Shown piece by piece: positions 13,331 to 24,339 of a DNA stretch of 64,000 nucleotides. The notes beneath the pieces are model-generated. The model ran no database searches, was not told where the DNA came from, and saw only the letters and a list, made by a program, of their open reading frames with translations. Source of the DNA: Brassica napus (lineage: Eukaryota; Streptophyta; Magnoliopsida; Brassicales; Brassicaceae); NCBI RefSeq assembly GCF_020379485.1, contig NC_063444.1, positions 3,234,652 to 3,298,651 on the forward strand, written 5' to 3'. How positions within the stretch are numbered: the stretch's first letter is position 1; each line of letters starts with the position of its first letter. The position numbers and the translations under genes are program-made.

Positions 13331-13875
13331 GGTCAAAGTCGATGATACTTTTAATTAATTTTATATATAATTAATTATTTAATCAAATACGATTTTTATT
13401 AATAATATTAATTTTTATTAAAAATAAGATAATTCTTATATATTGTGATGTTATCTTAAAGCATATTTTTCAATTATAAAAGTTAAAAATAAGATATAAA
13501 AACAATTTAAGATAATTAAGTGATAAAGTCAATATTACCCTTAATGAGTTTATATATATTTAATTATATAATTAAAAACGAATTTTTATGAATAATATTA
13601 GAATTTTTTTAAATAAAGTAATTCTTATATATTGTGTTGTTATCTTAGAATTTTTATTAGTAATATTAGTATTTTTAAATAAGATAATTCTGATATATTG
13701 TGTTGTTATCTTAAAGTTAATTTTTTTCAATTATAAGAGTTAGAAAATAACATATAAACAATTTATAATTAAATATTAATCAACTAAAAACATTTTGTAT
13801 AAAGATATCCCCTAAAATATTTCTAATATTTGAATGTAAAATTTCAACACAATAATAAATATATATATTTTAATG

Positions 13876-13927
<52 letters not shown>

Positions 13928-13993
13928 TTTGATTTAATAATAGTATAGATAATGTAAAACGATTAACCCCGCACTAGCGGGCAAAACACCTAG
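13330..13993 (+). mobile_element. Helitron-like non-autonomous relic, copy 2 (3' end at 13993)
   Basis: It ends CCCCGCACTAGCGGGCAAAACACCTAG then T. The hairpin stem CCCGC/GCGGG is at 13968-13972 and 13977-13981, followed 12 nt later by terminal CTAG. The last 13 bases (CAAAACACCTAGT) equal those of copy 1, and the AT-rich body shares several stretches with it. A (TA)n microsatellite at 13879-13923 sits inside. The left border is approximate. Confidence 0.55.
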
Positions 13994-15419
13994 TTATCAA
14001 ATAAAAAGCTATGTGACAAAACTTCTGAGACATATATGCCATGTCGCCTTGTTAAAATTCTGGACCAATTAATGAATAAAGCGATCAAATATACTATAAA
14101 TGTACAAGAATAGATTAGCTGCGGGGAGGGGATTAAACAACCGGCTCTTGTCCATGGCTCAAGGAGATTATGGGCTTAGGCCCAGAACTTCTTGAATTCA
14201 AAAAAAAATATATATATACACTATAAATGTACAAGAATAGATTAGTATCACACAATGTCGTAGACATACCTGTCACGAGTCATCACCTCACCTCTCGTAG
14301 ATCAAGTTATCTTGAGTTTCTACTACAATTATTAGAAGGAACCCCACTCTGCATCGTTGTCCCTTTATTCGAAGCCTATCGTGTTTTGCAGTTCAGTTTC
14401 CTATATTTTTTTTCTGAACAAAGTTTCATATATAATTTCTCGAAATCTGTTCTTGCGTTCTAGGAAAAGTCTCGTCTTCATTCTGAAGATCCAGCTTATA
14501 TCATATATATATAATAGTTTCTGTAATGCGCCAGTGTATCTATGCCTTTGTTTTGAGTTGATACATGACACCAACCGACATGGCAAAAATAACTTATGCA
14601 TAGTTAGTTGCATACCCTATGTGTGTCAACATATAAAACATGTTTATGCACTAATAATTTATTTGTTATACATATATATAAACCCTATGTCTGCATGGTC
14701 AATGCTTATTTTTATGATATTTAAGATGGTTTAAATTCATGCTTTGTTTAGCTATTTTGTCATCGTTCAATAAGGCATATATAGACAGAAAAAAATAACC
14801 CGTAGGTCTCCCATCAATCACATAAAGTTAAAAAGGGGACTTTTGGGTAATCAATTTGGTACCAAATAAATATATATCGGAACAATATAGAACACATGAT
14901 GTAGAAAGATCACACATTATTAAGATCAACTCAATCAACCTAACTCAAAAAGTTAATTTTTGACATGACTTCCCCTGAAAATGTAAATAAGTGACACCAG
15001 GTAATGTTTTTCTTCAATTGTACATTTTGTATCCCACAGATACCAAATAGTAATCAGCAGTTTAAATAAAAGTGACCAAATGTTTTAGTAGGCGAATTAG
15101 AGAAGCAAATATGTGCCAGAGCCCATAATTTGTAAGGCCTTAATGGCCAGTATATAGAATTAGGCCGCATGGGCAAAGATCACACACCATGGGAGTCATA
15201 AACATGACTAGGATATGACACTTAAACTATTATAATATTGCTTGAATCTAAAATTATAGTATGGTTTAGTTTAATAAAACAACCAGGTTTATGTTATGGA
15301 GCTGACATCGAAATTGTGTATATTTAAATATATTTGAACGGTTCACATTTAGCAGTATTATTCTAATTGAATGGGGGAGATTTAATTATATGCTTACCAA
15401 TCAAGATCTTCAGCGTATT
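13994..15419. other. Intergenic, nothing recognised
   Basis: AT-rich DNA with only short meaningless ORFs. I searched for a long terminal repeat to the left of the copia relic and found none. Confidence 0.6.
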
Positions 15420-18273
15420 ATCCAGAATGAAACATGTTATCCCGAATGAAACATGTTATAAAATACCCGAGTGGACTTGCTTTGCGTGTGATAAACAAGG
15501 ACATTACACAAGTAATTGTCCTGACAAGTTGCTTAAACTGCACGAAACTGATGAGAAGAAAGAAGAAGGTACATAAGAACCTGATGAACTTATGATGCAT
15601 GAAGTGGTGTATCTCAACGAGCAGAAGGTGAAGCCAGCTAACTTTAAAGTAGAACAAGGTATGGAGAATCTATGGTATCTTGACAATGGGGCAAGCAATC
15701 ATATAAGTGGAAATCGCTTGTTCTTTTTCAAGCTCGACGAAGGCATTACGGGAAAGGTCCGGTTTGGGGATGATTCTCATATTGACATAAAGGGAAAAGG
15801 ATCAATCTGTTATGTCTTAAAAGGAGGTGAGAAGAAAATATTGAACAATGTCTACTACATACCGGGCTTGAGAAGCAATATCGTTAGCTTAGGACAAGCC
15901 ATCGAAGTAGGTTGTGAGGTAAGGATGAAGGATGATGTCTTAATGCTTTTTGACAAGTCCGGAGCTCTAATGGTTAAAACCACACGATCAAAGAACCGCT
16001 TGTACAAGGTAACCTTGCAAGCCGACGCAATCCAATGCCTTCTCGCCTCAGTACCTACCGAATCATCTAAGTGGCACGCGCGGTTAGGTCATGTTGCAAC
16101 CGAGACAATGAAGATGATGATACATAAAGATTTGGTCGTGGGCATTCCACACATAGATGTCGAGAGAGAAACGTGTGTCTCATGTCTACTCGGAAAACAA
16201 ACAAGACAACCTTTTCCCCAAGCAACCTCGTTTAGAGCAACACAACCACTTGAGCTTGTTCATGGAGACTTATGTGGACCGATCACTCCTTCCACGCCAG
16301 GAATGAAACGATATGTGTTCGTGTTAATAGATGACTATACACGCTATATGTGGACCATTTTACTTAAGGAGAAGAGCGAAGCGTTTGAAAAGTTCAGAGT
16401 GTTTAAAAAGCTTGCAGAACAAGAAACAAAAACAACGGTGAAAACGTTTCGTACGGACAGAGGAGGCGAGTTTATATCACATGATTTCAGAGCCTACTGC
16501 GACAAGAATTGAATTAACAGACATATGACAGCGCCATACTCACCTCAACAGAATGGAGTTGTGGAACATCGAAACCGTACACTCTTTGAGATGACTAGAA
16601 GCTTGCTAAAGCATATGAGTGTGCCCAATGAATTGTGGGGGGAAGCGGTAAGGCATTCACCCTATTTGATCAATAGGATTGCAACACAACAAGATATCTT
16701 GTCGGACAGACCCCATACGAGGCACTGCGAGGTAAATGACCTAATCTCAGCCATCTCAAAGTCTTTGGTTGTGTTTGTTACGCTCGAACCGAAGTCACAG
16801 GAAGAAAGAAACTCGATGATCGGTCAAAAGCTTTGGTGCATCTAGGAACTGAACCAGGGTCTAAAGCCTACAGGTTACTAGACCCCTCAAGCCATAAGAT
16901 AACAGTCAGTCGCGATGTATTGTTTGATGAAGAAAAGCAATGGAACTGGAACATGGCTAAAACCGAGAAAGCAAAGGACTCCAGCACATTCGAGATAGAG
17001 CTATTGCCACTAGCAGACATTGGAAGCGGTCAAGAGGATGTCAGTATGAGTGAGGCAACGGGGATGGTAACGAGAATGAAGAAGATGATAACGTTGCAGA
17101 CGAAGAGGAAGAAGAAACAACACAATCCGAGGTAAGGCGATCAAGCAGAACAACATCTAAGCCGTTGTATCTAGAGGATTATATTCTTCTAGCCGAAGAG
17201 AAGTGTGAGAAACTCCTAATGGTTATAAACAATGAACCTTGAGATTTTAATGAAGCTAAGGAACTTGAAGTTTGGGTTGATGCGTGTTGAGATGAGATAT
17301 TCTCTATCGAGAAAAACAACACTTGGATACTCTTTGATCTACCAAAAGGTTTCAAAGCTATTGGTTTGAAGTGGGCTTTTAAAATAATGAGGAATGCGGA
17401 TGGAAGTATCAGTAAGTATAAAGCAAGGTTGGTAGCAAAAGGTTACGTACAAAGGAACGGCATCGATTACGACGAGGTCTTTGCGCCTGTGGCTCGAATC
17501 GAAACCAGCAGACTAGTAATCGCACTTGCAGCCTCATATGGTTGGGAGATACACCACTTGGATGTAAAAACGGCCTTCTTACATGGAGAGCTAAAAGAAG
17601 AAGTCTATGTCAGTCAACCCGAAGGATTTGAGATCAAAGGAAAAGAAGATAAGGTGTACAAGCTTAATAAAGCTTTTTATGGTCTTAGGCAGGCTCCTAG
17701 AGCATGGAACATCAATCTCAACCGGATTCTACAAGAATTTGGCTTCACTAGATGCTCTAAGGAACCCTCGTTATACAGAACAGAAGACAAGAAAGGCGTG
17801 CTTATGGTATGTGTTTACGTTGATGATTTGCTTGTCACTGGTTCTTCCTTGGCTTCAACGGTTGAGTTCAAACAAGAGATGGATAGCAAGTTCGAGATGA
17901 GCGATCTAGGAAGATTAACTTATTATCTAGGCATTGAAGTGTTGCAATACGATGGAGGAGTGGTGTTATCTCAAGATAGATACGCCCGAAAGATCCTTGA
18001 GGAAGCTGGTATGGCAAATTGTAACCTCGGCCATGTACCCATGGAAGTTAATATCCGTTTGTCAAGATCAATACAAGAGAAAGGGATCGATGAGAGAGAG
18101 TTTAGAAGAAGCATAGGGTGTCTTAGATATCTACTACACACTCGACCTGATCTCTCATTTAGTGTAGGAGTTCTTAGTAGATACATGCAAGAGCCTAAGG
18201 TTTCTCATGGCGTGGCCTTGAAACAAGTACTAAGGTACTTGCGCGGAACAACTAGTCTCGGCCTCATGTATAT
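15420..18273 (+). mobile_element. Ty1/copia retrotransposon relic (gag zinc knuckle to reverse transcriptase)
   Basis: Read in order: a gag-type zinc knuckle (CFACDKQGHYTSNCP, near 15480), a protease-like region (YLDNGASNHI, near 15680), integrase with the zinc-binding segment (WHARLGH, then CVSCLLGK) and the D, D, E residues in HGDLCGP, RTDRGGEF and QNGVVEHRNRT, then reverse transcriptase from 17366 with YVDDLL. Stops or frameshifts fall near 16510, 16740 and 17135-17365. Most of gag, the RNase H domain and both LTRs are missing, so it is truncated at both ends and cannot move. Its right end runs into F-box/kelch sequence in the same frame. Confidence 0.85.
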
Positions 18274-18556
18274 CATGATAGAGATAGAGTTCAAATGGTA
18301 TGACACTAAGGTAAGACGCTGGAGAGTTTTGAAGGGTGCGAAAGGACTTCCTAAGATTCCGCGTTATACTGCTAGAACGGCGGATTACGGTGGCAAGATT
18401 ACTGTTTTGTGGGACAGGGATGTGGCTTCTACTGCCGTGATTGCGTTTGAAAGGCGCAGCGATGAAGAGATATGGGGTAAGCTCGAGTGGAAGGAACATG
18501 TGCTTGAAGTCCCCAAGTCATGTAGAATTATCCGTGCTCTCGCTGCTACCCTTTGA
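18274..18556 (+). pseudogene. F-box/kelch-repeat protein, C-terminal fragment fused to copia RT
   Basis: After the copia RT residues TTSLGLMY, the same open frame (17366-18556, 396 codons) continues with [30 protein letters not shown] and [14 protein letters not shown], and ends [11 protein letters not shown]. These are the last kelch repeat and tail typical of the crucifer F-box/kelch family (AT4G39560 and relatives). The F-box and first kelch repeats are absent, so this is a 3' gene fragment. In Arabidopsis such genes sit next to shikimate kinase SK2, whose relic follows here in convergent orientation. This suggests the two came as one block. Confidence 0.75.
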
Positions 18557-19039
18557 TGACCGACTTGATTGTGATGAATCTTTTTAATGGTCATTTTGTT
18601 GTGTAATACTCTGCCTTTGTTGTTAACTTAATGCTGTAGACATAATTTTCACTTGTTTAAACTTTTGACGGCTTAGCTTATCTTGTGACCTGTGAAACAC
18701 TGTGTTAATGTTTATGTTGAATAGAATGATCACTATTTTCTTGGGGAAAAGAGAAGAAAAAGATGCAACATTGATTGTAGGTTGGTGGTGGCTTTTTTTT
18801 TATGGTGTACATATAGTTGGTTTTCTACTTCCTAATGACTCAATGATGAACTTGCAGAAAATTCTCTTATTATAAAATTCAAATGGCTTATTTCCCATCT
18901 TTTGGTCCAGATGACAAAGAAATCAAACAAACAGGCATTATTCAATCATATACACTGTACACAGCAGTCAAAACTAGGCACACACAAGCTCTTCTGATGG
19001 AACAAGAACACTTAAACTGACCAGATGTTGCGGGGGAGA

Positions 19040-20330
19040 AACTTAACCGTCTCCAACTAGAAGTCATCCGGACTGTCCTCTTTATTTAGAAAGCTCAAAG
19101 GCCTGATGATGAATATGAATAATTGAGCAGTTAGAAGTTATCAAAACTAACAAACTGAATTGTACATAAATGAATAGGAGCATAGAGGTTCTGCGGCGTA
19201 CCTCAATGGCGATTTCAGTTGGTGTAAGATCTGAGACTTTTCTATACCCGAGCTTTGATGTAATATCTGACCAATTTGGAGTAAACTAGTCACAATATGG
19301 GCTGAGAGATTGTGGAAAGCTATAATAGAACATGGAAAGTGAATAAGGACCATACTCTCCAAGGAGACTCTCGCGCTTGCGTTAGTGTATGCTTCACCGC
19401 GTGCTTCCCATATAGTTGAAAGACGGGTTAAAGCCTATGTAAAGACACAGATGATCAAAAACCACAGAGAATGATAAAACTCTGTTTCAAAAGTAACAAT
19501 GATAGAGAACTATAACCACTGTGTATGGGCCTCCTCCTGACTCATCATCATGTAACAATGGTCTTGAATTAGTTCCTACAGCAGCAATTCTCGGAACATC
19601 AAGCCAAATGCTAATACCTTTATGCATATACTTCCTGTTTGCAAACCCAGACACATTATATTACCAAATAATCTGAGTTTCGTATTACATTATCACTGAT
19701 TGAGAAGAAAACGCACCAGTTAATGGGTCTTATAACCGCACCTCCACCTTTTGACACAACAACTTGGTGGTACATCAGAGAGATCTTCTTTAATGCCTCG
19801 GTCTAGAAAAATAACAACCATGTGATGAAATTAGCATCAAGAATACACAAAGAAGAAAGAGGCAAAGCAGAGAAAGTGTAGAATCAGCAAATATGAGATA
19901 TGGTAAGAAGGAAGAAGAAGTGTAAGAGTAAAACCTCTTTCTCTCTGAAGACACTCTCACCGAAATTCTCAAATATCTCAGCTACAGAAGTTCCATTCAT
20001 CGCCTCCTCGATCAATGTGTCACTGCCAACATTTAACAGTGTTTAGCTCAGTTAAAGCTCAATAGACACGCACAGTAAAAAAGAGCAGATAGTATATACC
20101 AATCAAAGAATGTATAAACAAGTGCTCTCTTGCCATTATCTTTCCAACTGTCAGTCTTCCCGGAACCCATCATTCCTGACGCATTCACGACAAAAATGTT
20201 CAGTTACCAGAGAATGCAAGAGAAGCTAAAAAAATACACAAACAAAGAAAGAGACAAATAGACTGACCAACAAGATACATAGATCGTCCATTTAAATACG
20301 GTTTAATCTCTTCAGCTTTTCTCTGCAAGA
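19040..20330 (-). pseudogene. Shikimate kinase (SK2-like) pseudogene
   Basis: Shikimate kinase phosphorylates shikimate in the plastid aromatic amino acid pathway. Exon pieces read on the minus strand include YLNGRSMYLVG, GMMGSGKT (P-loop, near 20160), [18 protein letters not shown] (near 20010), [19 protein letters not shown] (near 19750), ISIWLDVP then [17 protein letters not shown] (near 19560), and [10 protein letters not shown] (near 19215). Intron-like gaps between them show a DNA-level copy. Damage: a +1 and a +2 insertion around 20120-20140 scramble about nine residues just after the P-loop GKT; the segment LEALAH is missing after DVP; and the C-terminus stops early after AFELSK near 19090. 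The transit-peptide exon was not found. Confidence 0.75.
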
Positions 20331-20509
20331 AAAACTTATGTAAATCCACCGTCAACATAAGACTTTTATAGGAATAAAAAAGTAGAAGATAACAAACAGT
20401 ATCATAAAAACCATTGCACTAAAGATTGATGCCAAAATGTCTTGATTGTAGTAATAGAATAGTATCAACTTGCCTTCAAAACAAGTTCTTCATCAAATGA
20501 AGAATGAAG

Positions 20510-20850
20510 AATGAAGAATGTTTCCAGTTTCCAACAATGCTACAAAATTTAAAGAATAGAACTGCAGAGGCGTGTAAGAGAGACAAGAGAGTCCAAAGGG
20601 AACAGCCATCATAGACAAAAGCCCCTTGGAGAGAGCCTCAGCTACACGCACAGACGGACCTTTCAAAGGATCAATACCTTTTGTGTCATACCCAAACATC
20701 TTCTCAAACAAGATCCCAACCAAAGGCACAGCAAAGGACAGAGAAAGAACCTTCGAAAGCCCTGTCAAACGCGTAGATCATTGTACGGTGCTTAGGAGGA
20801 ACGACTTCAGCAAACATAGGTGCGTTAACCGCAGAACCGCACCAGAATGG
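20510..20850 (-). pseudogene. Major facilitator superfamily transporter, C-terminal fragment
   Basis: The minus strand encodes NAPMFAEVVPPKHRTMIYAF, then AVPLVGILFEKMFGYDTKGI, then EALSKGLLSMMAVPFGL. These match the last membrane segments of a plant MFS protein (recalled relatives AT2G18590 and AT4G36790). One extra base near 20755 shifts frame between the first two pieces. After CLSYTPLQF the expected hydrophilic tail is lost. Upstream exons are absent, so this is a broken 3' fragment. Confidence 0.65.
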
Positions 20851-20869
20851 GAGCCATCTTGAGTAGTCA

Positions 20870-21229
20870 CAAGGGTGACATGGTTATAGCAAGGGGGGTG
20901 GGATATGGTTGTCGCAAGGAAACATCATTGACTCAAAACAGAGAACACAGGCAGCAAGACAAGTTGAAAGAGATCTAGTGCATATATTACACAATACACA
21001 AGTATATACAAAAGAGATCTAGTGCATATATTACACAATACACAAGTATATACAAATATAAGTAAAAGAGTTGTGAAACTAGAATAAACACAAAATAAAG
21101 AAGGAAAAAGAAACAAATGCGAGTCGCTAAAGATAACAAAAACAAGTTTGGTGCATAATTATTTGATAAAAAGAAAAAATCCCCAGAGTTTAGTTTTGTT
21201 TTGTTTATCAAGCAAGCTCAAACACATTT
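20870..21229. repeat. Gap with a short tandem duplication
   Basis: The text AGAGATCTAGTGCATATATTACACAATACACAAGTATATACAAA is present twice in tandem at about 20969-21054, with a period of about 44 bp. No gene is seen; this is probably the 3' flank of the F-box gene. Confidence 0.65.
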
Positions 21230-22516
21230 TTATAAAAAAGCAATACTATCATTGTGTTGGGGTGAGAAAGAGACGCAGCATATGCTTGTGAGTCCATAAC
21301 GGCTCCAGAACTCTTCAGTATCAGCGACTCCGTGGATCCTGACTCTTCTCGTGCTCTTCGTGTCTGGGTTGAAGTAGAAAACATAGAAGGGCTTGGCACG
21401 GCCTGGCAGAGTTGTTGGGGAGAAAATGATTTCACCAGCCTTGTTGGTTCCTTGGGAGATCATACGCTGACCCATCCCAAGAGTGAAGGGAAAAGACAAG
21501 GGAAGCTCAAATGTTTGTTTGGACCACTCATGTTTGGTCACATCCTCCAGTATCCAAAGATTAAAACGGTCGAAAGAACCACCTACTCCCAAACAGTTTG
21601 GTACAACGACAGCTGGCTTCCCTTTGTATTCTATCAATGATGTAAAAGCCCGCCAAACCAGGACCTCCGGAGGCGTTGTGATAAAACTTAGTATCCTCTC
21701 GTTTCTAACATCAAAACACACAAACACAGGAGTCTTACTTTCCCATGGAGCATAAGCACCATAATACATGAAACCATTGATGCATCGTCCCCTAGTTACA
21801 CGGTAATAAGGCGGGGAGGTAAGTTGGGTACGAGATACTACTCCTCCTCGTCCAAGTGTTATAACCTCGTGCACCATGACACTAGGGTTATGATCATAGT
21901 TAGATGTCACATGGGTCAATGCTTTGAATTGATCATCAACAGGATCGTATCCCAAGGATGTGGCCGGTGCCTTGCAGTGAAAGGTAAGGACTTGCCCCGT
22001 GCTAGGGTTACATATAATGAAATTTGACATCTCAAAACAAGCGATAAAGCCATGGACGGAAAAATACTTGTAGGCGCCGTGAGGCAAGGTCACTGAGGGT
22101 ATTGTCATGTCTAGATTGGCAACCAAAGAAGAAGAAGTTTCCTCCTCTCCCGACAAGATGAACAAACGCTTGGGATCATCACCACCTGCATTGTTGGTGA
22201 AAGCGACTATAAAACGGGATGGCTTCGCAGCGTAGTATGAAGCCACGAATCTTTGGCTTCGGATAAGGGAATACCAAGTCTTGCACACGCATAGGAACTT
22301 CATAAGCGACTTTCCAGGCAATCTAGTCAGTGTCTCCACCTCCATATCGTAAGGGAGGAGGACATGTAGCTTCTTGTCCCTTGACTCGTAGACTTCTTTT
22401 TGGTGATGGGTCACCACCCTCTTTGCAGGCGATCTAGTCGTCACTGTATCCATCTTCTTCAGATCAAGAGGGATCGGCTCCAAGCTGCCCTTCTCATGTT
22501 CCTTGCGTTTCATCAT
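21230..22516 (-). CDS. F-box protein with F-box-associated (FBA type) domain
   Basis: An uninterrupted single exon of 428 codons if the start is the paired ATG at 22516/22514 (MMKRKEHEKG), the usual opening of this crucifer family; the frame stays open to 22678. The F-box lies near residues 62-100 (LTRLPGKSLMKFLCVCKTWYSLIRSQRF). It is followed by the F-box-associated region: NFIICNPSTGQVL, LGYDPVDDQFK and INGFMYYGAY. Such proteins are substrate receptors of SCF ubiquitin ligases; the target is unknown. The gene lies among broken gene copies, yet has no stop or frameshift. A variant at the start of the F-box (LPYDMEVETLTRLPGKS instead of IPxDLxxEIL) is slightly unusual. It is head to head with the HCF164 relic. 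Confidence 0.8.
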   Translation of the reverse strand: MMKRKEHEKGSLEPIPLDLKKMDTVTTRSPAKRVVTHHQKEVYESRDKKLHVLLPYDMEVETLTRLPGKSLMKFLCVCKTWYSLIRSQRFVASYYAAKPSRFIVAFTNNAGGDDPKRLFILSGEEETSSSLVANLDMTIPSVTLPHGAYKYFSVHGFIACFEMSNFIICNPSTGQVLTFHCKAPATSLGYDPVDDQFKALTHVTSNYDHNPSVMVHEVITLGRGGVVSRTQLTSPPYYRVTRGRCINGFMYYGAYAPWESKTPVFVCFDVRNERILSFITTPPEVLVWRAFTSLIEYKGKPAVVVPNCLGVGGSFDRFNLWILEDVTKHEWSKQTFELPLSFPFTLGMGQRMISQGTNKAGEIIFSPTTLPGRAKPFYVFYFNPDTKSTRRVRIHGVADTEEFWSRYGLTSICCVSFSPQHNDSIAFL

Positions 22517-22693
22517 TGGAATGAAACCCTTAATTCGACTCGATTGATAGTATGTTAATAAAAAAAATAAAAAATTTAAATAAATAAATAGATTAAAATG
22601 TATGTTTGCTAATCTCTGATCCCTTCCTGTATTCTGATAATCATCGACGTTGAAACCTTTTGTGTGGGTGTTCTTCATCTCTGTCTAGTGAAC

Positions 22694-24024
22694 GATGGCA
22701 GCTCGCTTAGTGTTTTCGTTAAGCCTTCCATCAATCAATCGAAATTATCAACCGAGCTTCTCGAGTTCGTGCTCAAGTTTCGATTTTGTTATATAGGTTG
22801 ATGGTGAATTTAGCTAAAAGCAATCGTTTTTTTCCCCTTGCTTCAGGATAATGGCTCGGCTAGTGAAATTTCACCTGCTGCCTTGTTTCCCGAGTCTCCA
22901 AACAAGGATGTAAATAGAAGAGTCGCTGCTGCTTCTGTAAATGGCCTTGTTTCTATAGACAAGGCTTGATTTTGGTTAGGTTGGACTCTTTATCTTGGTT
23001 AGGTTGAGCTTTATACGAAATGATTAATGTTTTCCTTTTTTGGTTAGGCTTTGTCGAACAGTAGTTGAGTTCTTCTATGCAGATTGGTGTGAGGTTTGTC
23101 GAGAACTAGCCCCTGATGTTTACAAAATCGAGCAGCAATTCAAGTAAATGCTTGCTCTTTTTATATGTGTGTGTTTTGATGGTCACAATCTTTCTTGAAA
23201 AAATGAAGCCTCTGTAGATAGATATATAAACATCTCGCTAGAACTTTCTATAAAACTTGTTTGGTAAATGAGTATGAGCAAGTTAGGGCTTTGGAGATTC
23301 TTATTGCTAAAAGAGACCCAAATCTTGCGTGGCGTTTGTTTAGTTGATTAGGGAAACTTCTCTAGTAATGGATTTGGCTATTGTAGAAGGCTAATGAACA
23401 ACAAGCTAGAGCTTGAATTCAAGATTCTGTCTGAAGAACAGACCCACTCTTGTATTGTTGGTTTTAATGGATATATTGGAACTTGTTTAGGAATGGTTTT
23501 TGAACTTTTAGATATTAATGAACAAACTAAAGCTTTGAAGATTCTTCTAGTTGCAGAAGCAGTACCACACAAGAGTGGGTCTGTTCTTCAGCCACTTGCT
23601 TAGGAAAGGATTTGAATCTTAGTTTTACTCTTTTATAGGTTAGAGAGCTCTTTAGATGCTAATTTAGCTTTTTATAGTGCTAAAGTTCAAAGTCTTTTTC
23701 TGTGTGTTATTGTCTTTAGTTTAATTGTGTTTTGCATTGACAAAGTGAACTTTGTGATGCTAAATTTGGACAACACGAAATGGTAGCAAGAGCTGGATGA
23801 GTTTGGTGTTGAAGGTATTCGCACTCCTCGATAGACAAGGGAACGAGGAAGGTAATGTGGTCGGAAGGCTCCCGAGACAGTATCTAGTCGAGAATGTCAA
23901 TGCGCTTGCAGCTGGGAAGCAATCGATTCCTCATGCTTGAGCCGTGGGACTGTACAGTAGCTCCGACGCCCGTAAGGTGCATGTGCATCAGGTTACTGAT
24001 CCCTTAAGCAATGGAGAGAGAGAG
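22694..24024 (+). pseudogene. HCF164: HCF164 thioredoxin-like protein pseudogene
   Basis: HCF164 is a thylakoid thioredoxin-like protein needed for cytochrome b6f assembly. Pieces in order: MAARLVFSLSLPS (22694), FPESPNKDVNRRVAAASV (near 22890), [19 protein letters not shown] with the redox WCEVC motif (near 23080), NLDNTKW then QELDEFGVEG (near 23790), and the C-terminus read across frames ([34 protein letters not shown], near 23850-24010). Frameshifts break the last exon several times, residues including GKPT are missing, and stops occur. The intron after the redox exon holds extra repeats (see 23431-23591). It is not functional. Confidence 0.75.
23431..23591. repeat. 23-bp perfect inverted repeat inside the HCF164 relic
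   Basis: CTGAAGAACAGACCCACTCT + TGT at 23431-23453 is matched exactly by its reverse complement at 23569-23591, with a 115-bp loop. Nearby are three imperfect direct repeats of the type AATGAACAAnnnAnAGCTTTGAAGATTCT (near 23275, 23395 and 23517). Confidence 0.85.
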
Positions 24025-24339
24025 AGAGAGAGATCATAATCATTATTATCATCACCAAGCATCGTCATCATGCTGTTTGTAACTCTTATAGTGCACAACA
24101 GTAGACAGTAACAATTGAAAAGTAGCAATAGTTCATATTTGATCAATCCATAGCTTATAAATGGCAAAATCGCGCTCCAGGATCTCCAGCTTGTAACCAC
24201 TGGTATGGCGTGAATATCCAGTGAGCCTCTGTACAGAGAATCTGATGCAGGATTGCTCAACATCTCACCTTTCCTTCCAACAAGGTTCCCAAATATAGAA
24301 GGAAACGGTAAAGGCGCGGGGAGAGGACAACGTGAAACC

